From Caryophanales bacterium UBA6768 (GTDB taxonomy: Bacteria; Bacillota; Bacilli; Bacillales_D; Amphibacillaceae): a stretch of 13,634 nucleotides of DNA. Each line of letters begins with the position of its first letter. Position 1 is the stretch's first letter. A model generated the notes under the pieces. It ran no database searches. It had not been told where the DNA came from and was given only the letters and a program-made list of their open reading frames with translations. Below, piece by piece: positions 7,519 through 12,962 of the stretch. The DNA lies in assembly GCA_002453315.1 (NCBI GenBank), contig DKGO01000069.1, positions 14,488 to 28,121 of the forward strand, given 5' to 3'. Position numbers and translations under genes: made by a program.

Positions 7519-7551
7519 GATATATAGCTATAAATATCCTTGTCAATTTGT
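7519..7551 (-). promoter_or_regulatory. Candidate aspA-eutB promoter with shared 13-mer
   Basis: Minus-strand TTGACA at 7546-7541 lies in ACAAATTGACAAG (7551-7539), identical to the 13-mer before eutC. A TATATC hexamer follows after 16 bases (7524-7519), a plausible -10 box. ATAGCTAT, an 8-base palindrome, covers 7524-7531 and could be part of an operator. No hairpin terminator is visible between terC and this promoter, so read-through from terC is possible. Confidence 0.45.
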
Positions 7552-7582
7552 TGATTTAGATGTATTTTACCCTACTATAAAT

Positions 7583-8338
7583 CTATTTTATCGTTTCTTC
7601 CCTTTTAGAAAGAAACCATCCAGATAAGGCAATAATGACTAAACCAATATAAAAAGTCAATTTCCATCCTTGTGAATGAGCAAATTGAGTTGAAATCATA
7701 TTTAGTTCCTCGTGTGCTAAGACAAGGACAGCAAGTTTAACACCTACCCATCCCACTATAACGAATGCAGCTACCTCTAAACCTGGTCGTTTGTTTAAAA
7801 GGCGCACAAATAAATTTGCTGCAAAACGCATCATGATAACGCCAATCATACCTCCTATAAAGATCACTAAAAATTGAGCGCCATCCAAACTACCAATTGT
7901 AAAAATACCCATAGGTGGTAAAGCCACAGCCAAAGCCACAGCAGCAAGAATAGAATCGACTGCAAATGCTAAGTCAGCTATTTCTACCTTTAAAACTGTC
8001 ATCCAAAAACCATTTGTTTTTTTAGGTTTTATTCGTTTTTCATGATCACGATTGAACCATTTCCCCAATAGATGATTAATAGCAATATATAATAAGTAAG
8101 CAGCCCCAATTGCTTGAATTTGCCAAATATCAACAAGAAATGAAATAACAAATAATGCCGAAAAGCGCAATACGAATGCACCAAGGAGTCCATAAAATAG
8201 TGCCCTTTTCCTTTTCTTTTCTGGTAAATGCTTTACCATAATCGCCAAAACAAGTGCATTATCAGCCGCCAATAGACCTTCTAAACCAATTAAAACAATT
8301 AATACCCATATATATTCTAGCACCAACTGCGTGTCCAC
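7583..8338 (-). CDS. TerC-family integral membrane protein, probable Mn2+ exporter
   Basis: 251 residues, mostly hydrophobic, with about seven membrane segments. It is close in pattern to Bacillus YceF/YkoY, the TerC proteins linked to manganese efflux and loading of secreted metalloenzymes. TerC hallmarks: LEGLLAADNALVLAIMVKHL near 19-38 (acidic residues in the first helix), the charged loop KRKRALFYGLLGA, and DLAFAVDSILA near 122-132, with conserved acidic residues expected to bind metal. GTG 8338 follows AAGGAGAG by a normal spacing; no other start is as good. The upstream leader contains a yybP-ykoY riboswitch, which senses Mn2+ and commonly controls this family. That makes a manganese role far more likely than tellurite resistance. 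Transcribed as a single gene between the riboswitch and aspA. Confidence 0.92.
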   Translation of the reverse strand: MDTQLVLEYIWVLIVLIGLEGLLAADNALVLAIMVKHLPEKKRKRALFYGLLGAFVLRFSALFVISFLVDIWQIQAIGAAYLLYIAINHLLGKWFNRDHEKRIKPKKTNGFWMTVLKVEIADLAFAVDSILAAVALAVALPPMGIFTIGSLDGAQFLVIFIGGMIGVIMMRFAANLFVRLLNKRPGLEVAAFVIVGWVGVKLAVLVLAHEELNMISTQFAHSQGWKLTFYIGLVIIALSGWFLSKREETIK

Positions 8339-8411
8339 TAATGATCTCTCCTTAAAATTCCTTTATCTTAAATTGTTGACAAATAATGTTCGATTGTATT
8401 AACTAACAAAT

Positions 8412-8466
8412 TAAAATAAAGGTCTTGCTAACAACTATTGTGGTACTTGATCCATCTACCTTTTAT
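8412..8466 (-). terminator. Possible expression platform of the Mn2+ riboswitch
   Basis: In the leader between aptamer and terC, minus-strand AAAGGT (8463-8458) can pair with ACCTTT (8423-8418), extended outward past a bulge, followed by ATTTTAATTT. CAACTA in the 3' arm of the aptamer (8484-8479) can instead pair with TAGTTG (8437-8432). These are candidate alternative folds; the stem is weak and the mechanism is not proven. Confidence 0.3.
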
Positions 8467-8477
8467 TAAAAGTAAAT

Positions 8478-8547
8478 GTAGTTGCCAGTAATGCCGGAGA
8501 TTTCTCTCGTGTTGACGACAGTCACTGAACAGCTACTCCCCTTTATA
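8478..8547 (-). promoter_or_regulatory. yybP-ykoY manganese riboswitch aptamer
   Basis: The minus strand carries the conserved core in order: AAAGGGGAGTAGC (8544-8532), then TCGTCAAC (8518-8511), then a GAGA-GAAA-TCTC hairpin, then CCGGC (8497-8493). CAGTGA plus TG before the TCGTCAAC block can pair with CA plus TTACTG after CCGGC through a C bulge, forming the coaxial stem of the known fold. The stretch between GGGGAGTAGC and TCGTCAAC is short, so the variable side hairpin of some members seems absent. It lies about 140 bases before a TerC gene, the classic target; Mn2+ binding is expected to turn terC on. Confidence 0.9.
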
Positions 8548-8582
8548 TTATTAAATTTGGCTCTGTTAAATCCTATCGTTGA

Positions 8583-8714
8583 TCAAGAGGTTTTCATGGG
8601 CTTGACCTCACTTAACTTGTGCATAGTAAAACAAATTTCTTTATCAGGTGAACCCTCATGCACTTCCTCAAGAACCCTATACCTTTTATCATTTGGGTCA
8701 ATTTTCAACAACAC
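8583..8714 (-). CDS. Uncertain small ORF upstream of the riboswitch
   Basis: A 43-codon frame starting GTG TTG TTG AAA, closed by a TAA two codons upstream, with AAGGA about 11 bases before the GTG. The peptide is charged (contains KIDPNDKRYRVLEEVHEGS and ends KPMKTS) and I do not recognize it. Codon choice (AGG, GAG, AAG, CTT) differs from the neighbouring genes, which prefer AT-ending codons; this fits a foreign or decayed fragment. It starts 53 bases after the pgcA stop on the same strand. It may be a short gene, a gene remnant, or chance. The rest of this gap (8715-8766) shows only a weak AATGA/TCATT hairpin. Confidence 0.25.
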   Translation of the reverse strand: MLLKIDPNDKRYRVLEEVHEGSPDKEICFTMHKLSEVKPMKTS

Positions 8715-8766
8715 ACTTTAACAAATCCTTAAAATAGCTATTGTAATGAGTAAATTCATTAACTGT

Positions 8767-10503
8767 TCAATTGCTTACAGTAGAACTCATCATTTCTTCC
8801 ATTAACTGTTTTACAATATTAACTTTTTGATTCACCCCTTTTTCGCTTGTCCCAATCATGCCAAAGTACCACTTTATTTTCGGTTCTGTGCCTGATGGTC
8901 GAACACAAAACCATCCACCATCTTCGAGTACATATTTCATCACATTTTCCTTTGGCAAATGTAACAATTCTTCCTTTTCATCTTGCATATAAATTCGTTT
9001 ACCCAATAAATAGTCTTCTTTATATTCTACTTTCAGGTTGCCAATTTGTCTCATGTTATTGTTACGCATCTCACTAATTAACTGTTCAATCCGTTGTTTT
9101 CCTTCAATTCCCTCAAGGGTAAAAGAGTGAAGTGTTTCTTTATAATATCCATGGCGTTTATATATATCATGTAAAACATTTAATAATGTCTTACCTTTAT
9201 TTTTCCAATATTGTGCCATTTCACAGGCCATGACAGTAGCTTGAACCGCATCTTTATCCCTTGCAAAACTATTGATTAAATAACCGTTACTTTCTTCAAA
9301 ACCAAAAATAAATGTTTCACCCGTTGCATCATATTCATTAATTTTTTCCCCGATATATTTAAAGCCTGTTAATGTATTAATAGTTTTAACACCATATTCC
9401 GTTGCAATAGCTCGTCCCAATTCTGTAGTTACGATTGTTTTAATCATTCTGGCATTTTTTAATTGTGATGGTTCACTTTTCAACAAAATATAGTCTAACA
9501 ATAGGACACCTAACTGATTTCCCGTTAAAATAATATAATTCCCATCTTCACCTCGAACAGCAACTCCTAGCCTGTCAGCATCAGGATCAGTTGCAAGTAA
9601 CAAATCTGCCCCTTTTTCCTTGCCTAACTTTTTGGCCATAATAAAGGCTTGTTCTTCTTCCGGATTTGGTAATTCGACAGTAGAGAATTCCGGGTCTGGC
9701 GCTAATTGTTCTTCTACTAAATAGACGTGTTGAAAATTTAACTGTTGTAACCCTTTTTCAACTAGCGATAATCCCGTTCCATGTAAAGGGGAAAAGACAA
9801 TCTTTAAATCCTTTTTCAGCTGTCGTTCCTTTTCTGACATCTTGGAGATGGTTAATAATTCCCCTAAATAAGCATGATCTACTTCACCATTAATCCATTG
9901 TAAAAGTTTGCTATTTTTCAACTCTTGTTCTGTTATTACTGGTATTCGTAGCTCATCTTCTACCTTTTTAATATAGTTTACAATACTATTAGCTTCATCT
10001 ATTGAAATTTGACTGCCTGCCTCATTATAAACTTTAAAACCATTGTATTCAGGCGGATTATGACTCGCTGTAATAACAATTCCAGCTACGGCCCTAAAAT
10101 AACGAACAGCAAATGATAATAGTGGTGTCGGCCGAATGTCTTCGAAAATATAAGTTTTAATATTGTGTTTTCCAAGTACTTTGGCACATTCCACGGCGAA
10201 TTCTTTAGACATATGCCTTGAATCATAGGCAATAACGACTCCTCGATCATAGACGTTTACTTGATTTTCTTCCAAATAAATTGCCAAACCTTTTACTGCC
10301 TTACGGATTGTATAAATATTTAATCGATTCGTTCCAACACCTATAATACCACGCATCCCACCAGTACCAAATGTTAAATATGAAAAAAAGGCTTCCTCTA
10401 TTGCTGCTTTATCCATGTCAATCTGTTGTAATTGTCGTTTTAAATTTCGGTCTAATGCTTCGTAATTTTTCCATCTATCAAATTGCTTATTCCAAGTAAC
10501 CAC
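8767..10503 (-). CDS. pgcA: Phosphoglucomutase (alpha-D-phosphohexomutase family)
   Basis: Interconverts glucose 6-phosphate and glucose 1-phosphate in the cytoplasm, supplying UDP-glucose for glycolipids and wall teichoic acid. About 578 residues, matching Bacillus PgcA (about 580). All four domains show their markers: FGTGGMRGIIGVGTNRLNIY near 45-64, the phosphoserine loop TASHNPPEYNG with Ser147, the metal loop DPDADR at 306-311, the sugar-binding loop GFEESNGY at 401-408, and the phosphate-binding loop RPSGTEPK at 535-542. The frame is open to a GTG at 10518, but GGGGGG lies 7 bases before GTG 10503, which gives the family N-terminus MVTWNKQFDRWKNYE; I choose the latter. The gene diverges from the small coiled-coil gene at 10628. 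No strong terminator is seen after its stop. No missing catalytic residue. Confidence 0.95.
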   Translation of the reverse strand: MVTWNKQFDRWKNYEALDRNLKRQLQQIDMDKAAIEEAFFSYLTFGTGGMRGIIGVGTNRLNIYTIRKAVKGLAIYLEENQVNVYDRGVVIAYDSRHMSKEFAVECAKVLGKHNIKTYIFEDIRPTPLLSFAVRYFRAVAGIVITASHNPPEYNGFKVYNEAGSQISIDEANSIVNYIKKVEDELRIPVITEQELKNSKLLQWINGEVDHAYLGELLTISKMSEKERQLKKDLKIVFSPLHGTGLSLVEKGLQQLNFQHVYLVEEQLAPDPEFSTVELPNPEEEQAFIMAKKLGKEKGADLLLATDPDADRLGVAVRGEDGNYIILTGNQLGVLLLDYILLKSEPSQLKNARMIKTIVTTELGRAIATEYGVKTINTLTGFKYIGEKINEYDATGETFIFGFEESNGYLINSFARDKDAVQATVMACEMAQYWKNKGKTLLNVLHDIYKRHGYYKETLHSFTLEGIEGKQRIEQLISEMRNNNMRQIGNLKVEYKEDYLLGKRIYMQDEKEELLHLPKENVMKYVLEDGGWFCVRPSGTEPKIKWYFGMIGTSEKGVNQKVNIVKQLMEEMMSSTVSN

Positions 10504-10561
10504 TAACGTGCCCCCCACTTATGAGATAAGGCAAATATACCATAAATTTATCCATTCTGCT

Positions 10562-10567
10562 ATTATA
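10562..10567 (-). promoter_or_regulatory. Candidate -10 box of pgcA promoter
   Basis: A perfect minus-strand TATAAT at 10567-10562, about 60 bases before the chosen pgcA start. No good -35 hexamer stands at 16-18 bases, so this is a tentative assignment. It overlaps the divergent promoter region of the small plus-strand gene. Confidence 0.35.
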
Positions 10568-10578
10568 CGATGTTTTAC

Positions 10579-10606
10579 TTGAATAACTGTTCCATAGTTT
10601 TATAAA
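10579..10606 (+). promoter_or_regulatory. Candidate sigma-A promoter of the small coiled-coil gene
   Basis: TTGAAT (10579-10584), a 16-base spacer and TATAAA (10601-10606). Transcription would begin near 10613, leaving a leader of roughly 15 bases that carries the AGGAG site. Divergent from the pgcA promoter. Confidence 0.45.
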
Positions 10607-10627
10607 ATAAAAGTAGGAGTGATCATA

Positions 10628-10807
10628 TTGGATAAAATTGAATTAGAAAAACTTCTTCTAGAATTAAAATCTGACTATATTCGCATTCAAGGTGACTTGG
10701 ATAAATTAGAATTTGTTAAAGGCCGAGTTTCATCTGCTGAAGAACAATTAGCAAGATTGGAAAAAGAAATTGCTGAAGTAAATAAACAGCTAGAGGCCTT
10801 TGATTAA
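10628..10807 (+). CDS. Small coiled-coil protein, uncharacterized (possibly SE1832 family)
   Basis: 59 residues, starting at TTG 10628, eight bases after AGGAG (10615-10619); an in-frame GTG at 10619 overlaps that site and is rejected. The protein is almost entirely charged helix: LEKLLLELKSDYIRIQGDLD, then EFVKGRVSSAEEQLARLEKE and IAEVNKQLEAF. Heptad-spaced Leu/Ile suggests a two-helix coiled-coil hairpin with a turn near GRVSS. No membrane segment, signal or cysteine. I recall a conserved Bacilli family of about 60 residues (named SE1832 in some annotations) with a similar DYIRIQGDLEKLE core, but cannot verify it here; the function is unknown. It is the only gene on the plus strand in the window, with its own promoter and strong terminator. 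Confidence 0.8.
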   Translation: MDKIELEKLLLELKSDYIRIQGDLDKLEFVKGRVSSAEEQLARLEKEIAEVNKQLEAFD

Positions 10808-10809
10808 TT

Positions 10810-10862
10810 AAAAAGTGCTCGACAACATTAAGGAGAATTCCTTGTTTTGTCAGCACTTTTTT
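10810..10862. terminator. Strong bidirectional terminator between convergent genes
   Basis: AAAAAGTGCT (10810-10819) pairs with AGCACTTTTT; inside, GACAA pairs with TTGTC and AAGGA with TCCTT. Both strands end in a run of at least five T. It starts three bases after the small coiled-coil gene and ends 14 bases before the antiporter stop, so one structure can serve both converging transcripts. Confidence 0.9.
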
Positions 10863-10876
10863 AATAAGTAAACAAT

Positions 10877-12715
10877 TTAATTGTTTTTGCTATTACCATT
10901 CAACTTCTCTTTAATTTTTTCGATTTCTTTTTTTGGAGGGGTTAATGCAACAATAACATCCCCAACTGTTGGTGTTATTCTCATATCGGCTGCATAAAAG
11001 TAAAGTTGACCTGTCGGCTTTTTGAAATAAATAAATACTGTTTGGTCATCTTTTTCTTCTACATATTGATCATAGTCAAACTTTTCAGTAATTGTCGTTT
11101 GTCTAAACACGTAATGTTGGGCAATTTTTTCATTCAAATCATTTAATGAAATTTCTATTTTCCCAAGTGACCTACCGCCAACTTGTGCTACAATATCCCG
11201 ATTATTTTCTTCTTCATCAGGATCGACCTTAAATACATTTGTTCTTCCATATTCAGGCATAAATGTGGTACAAACTAAAGCATTGTATGCATGATAATGT
11301 GTTGCCGCAATAATAAAGTCATATGGTATCGTGTCTAAATTGTACCCTGTTTGCTCGGATAAAACTTCCCCATGATAAAATGGTACCCCAGCACTTCTTG
11401 CATAACGTAAATTCTCCCATGAATCATCAACGATAATGACGGGAAATTTCATGCTTTGAAATGACTTTGCAAGTCCGGCAGAAAAAGGATTACTACCTAC
11501 AATTAACACCCCGGGTTTACCCTCTAAAGAAAGGTTTAATCTTTTAGCTAAAGGTCCGATAGTAAAGCCATGTGCAACAACGGTAAAAAACACTAATCCA
11601 AATGTTAAAGTGGTTAACAATTCCGCATCTACATAACCCGCATCCTTTAGAATTGATGCAAAATAACTCGAAACAGTTAAGGCAACAATTCCCCTCGGGG
11701 CAATCCATCCGACTAATGATTTTTCTTGTATGCTTAATTTAGTACCGATGGTAGAAATAAAGATTGATAATGGTCTGACAACAAACATCATCAAAATAAC
11801 GTACCCTAAAATATTCGGGCTAAATATTTGAATAATCGTTTCCATTTTTAATGAAGCTGCCAACATAATAAAGATGGCTGAAATAAGTAGGATTGACACA
11901 TTTTCCTTAAAATGACGGAAATCTTGTAAGGAGTTTATTCCCATATTCGCCAAAGTCATCCCCATTGCCGTGACAGCTAACAATCCCGTACCATGAATGA
12001 TTTCATCGGCAATTGTAAATGAAAAAATTACGACGATAAAAACTGCGGGTGATTTTAAAAACTCCGGAATATAGCCTGTTTCGAACATCCAACCGATAAC
12101 TCTCCCACAAAACCACCCTAAAAATACGGCAAATAATGAGGCAGAGAAAAATAGAAATAGCGTCGTAATATCTCTAATATCAGAAGTAAAAATAGTAATG
12201 ATTTCAAAAGCAAAGACGGCTAATAAAACACCGATAGGATCTACGATAATACCTTCCCATTTTAGAATCTTTGCTGGACGTGGTTTTAATTTAGATTGGC
12301 GCAATAACGGCAAAATCACCGTTGGTCCTGTTACGATAAATAAGCCCCCAATGACAAAGGCAACTTCCCAAGAAAGACCTGCCATATAATGGGCTGTTAA
12401 TGAGCCTAAAATCCATGCGATAAATGCACCAATAGTCGCAATCCTAAATACTGGTTTACCTAATCCTCTAAGTTCCTTAAAACTTAAATTTAAGCTCCCC
12501 TCAAATAAAATAATGGCAACAGCAATTGAAATAAATGGATCATATAAATTACCAAAACCTTCTTCAGGATTCATAATACCTAAAAACGGCCCAGCTACTA
12601 GGCCAGCAATAGACATCACAACAATTGCAGGTAACCGATATTTCCATGAAACCCACTGTGAACCAATACCTAAAACAAGTATTAACATGATTTCAAATAA
12701 AAGGGACACGCTCAT
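10877..12715 (-). CDS. Cation:proton antiporter (NhaP/CPA type) with C-terminal RCK-like domain
   Basis: 612 residues in two parts. Residues 1 to about 392 form a polytopic membrane domain of roughly 12 helices, with CPA-type motifs: FEGSLNLSFKELR near 71-83, FIVTGPTVILPLLRQ near 126-140, EGIIVDPIGVLLAV near 154-166 (Asp159 as the likely ion-binding acid), GTGLLAVTAMGM near 242-253 and PRGIVALTV near 340-348. Residues about 400 to 515 look like a cytoplasmic TrkA/RCK nucleotide-binding domain (GVLIVGSNPFSAGLAKS, then VIIVDDS). The canonical GxGxxG is altered to GSNPFSAG, so ligand binding may differ. A C-terminal GDVIVALTP piece resembles RCK_C. Expected role: Na+ or K+ exchange for H+, for pH and salt balance; the ion is not readable from sequence. 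ATG 12715 follows AAGGGG by 8 bases. Monocistronic, with its own promoter and a terminator shared with the convergent gene. Confidence 0.92.
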   Translation of the reverse strand: MSVSLLFEIMLILVLGIGSQWVSWKYRLPAIVVMSIAGLVAGPFLGIMNPEEGFGNLYDPFISIAVAIILFEGSLNLSFKELRGLGKPVFRIATIGAFIAWILGSLTAHYMAGLSWEVAFVIGGLFIVTGPTVILPLLRQSKLKPRPAKILKWEGIIVDPIGVLLAVFAFEIITIFTSDIRDITTLFLFFSASLFAVFLGWFCGRVIGWMFETGYIPEFLKSPAVFIVVIFSFTIADEIIHGTGLLAVTAMGMTLANMGINSLQDFRHFKENVSILLISAIFIMLAASLKMETIIQIFSPNILGYVILMMFVVRPLSIFISTIGTKLSIQEKSLVGWIAPRGIVALTVSSYFASILKDAGYVDAELLTTLTFGLVFFTVVAHGFTIGPLAKRLNLSLEGKPGVLIVGSNPFSAGLAKSFQSMKFPVIIVDDSWENLRYARSAGVPFYHGEVLSEQTGYNLDTIPYDFIIAATHYHAYNALVCTTFMPEYGRTNVFKVDPDEEENNRDIVAQVGGRSLGKIEISLNDLNEKIAQHYVFRQTTITEKFDYDQYVEEKDDQTVFIYFKKPTGQLYFYAADMRITPTVGDVIVALTPPKKEIEKIKEKLNGNSKNN

Positions 12716-12761
12716 TTAAAATACCCCTTCTTACATAAGAGATTTTTATGATATAAGGAAT

Positions 12762-12790
12762 ATTGTAATCCCGAACATCGAGAAAGTAAA
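12762..12790 (-). promoter_or_regulatory. Sigma-A promoter of the antiporter gene
   Basis: Minus-strand TTTACT (12790-12785), a 17-base spacer and TACAAT (12767-12762; 5 of 6 to consensus). The start of transcription would be near 12755, giving a leader of about 40 bases before ATG 12715. Confidence 0.6.
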
Positions 12791-12813
12791 CCATTATTAA
12801 AAATTATTTTGAA

Positions 12814-12827
12814 GTTTTTTAAAAAAC
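12814..12827. repeat. Perfect 14-base palindrome upstream of antiporter promoter
   Basis: GTTTTTTAAAAAAC lies 24 bases upstream of the -35 box of the antiporter promoter. It may act as an A/T-tract UP element or a protein-binding site; an AT-rich background also makes such tracts by chance. Confidence 0.3.
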
Positions 12828-12892
12828 ATTTATTTATCACCATATTAAATAAATAACTATATCAAAACTTTGATTTTTACATAAAATAAAAA

Positions 12893-12926
12893 GGCATTTA
12901 CGCTCAATTAATGAAACTTAAATGCC
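12893..12926 (-). terminator. Hairpin terminator after the M29 aminopeptidase
   Basis: GGCATTTA (12893-12900) pairs exactly with TAAATGCC (12919-12926), with an 18-base loop. On the minus strand the stem is followed by TTTTTATTTT. It lies 37 bases past the aminopeptidase stop. Confidence 0.75.
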
Positions 12927-12962
12927 CATGATCAACAAATTAAACCAAGAATGAAAAATAAA

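Noticed and set aside
1..7551. A complete classical ectoine/hydroxyectoine degradation operon
   Set aside because: Only EutB and EutC homologs are seen; DoeA, DoeB, EutA, the aminotransferase, uptake system and EnuR are absent from the window, so the full pathway cannot be claimed.
7583..8338. Tellurite resistance as the function of the TerC gene
   Set aside because: No other ter genes are nearby, and the upstream Mn2+ riboswitch fits the manganese-export role of this family better.
4774..8573. GGATTTAACAGAG at 4774-4786 (+) and 8561-8573 (-), looking like paired insertion-sequence ends
   Set aside because: A few shared 13-mers are expected by chance in AT-rich DNA of this length, no transposase or target duplication is visible, and the flanks do not match each other.
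8482..8721. Plus-strand open frame of 79 codons between terC and pgcA
   Set aside because: It runs antisense through the yybP-ykoY riboswitch, has no ribosome binding site and an unremarkable hydrophobic product; the riboswitch explains the sequence.
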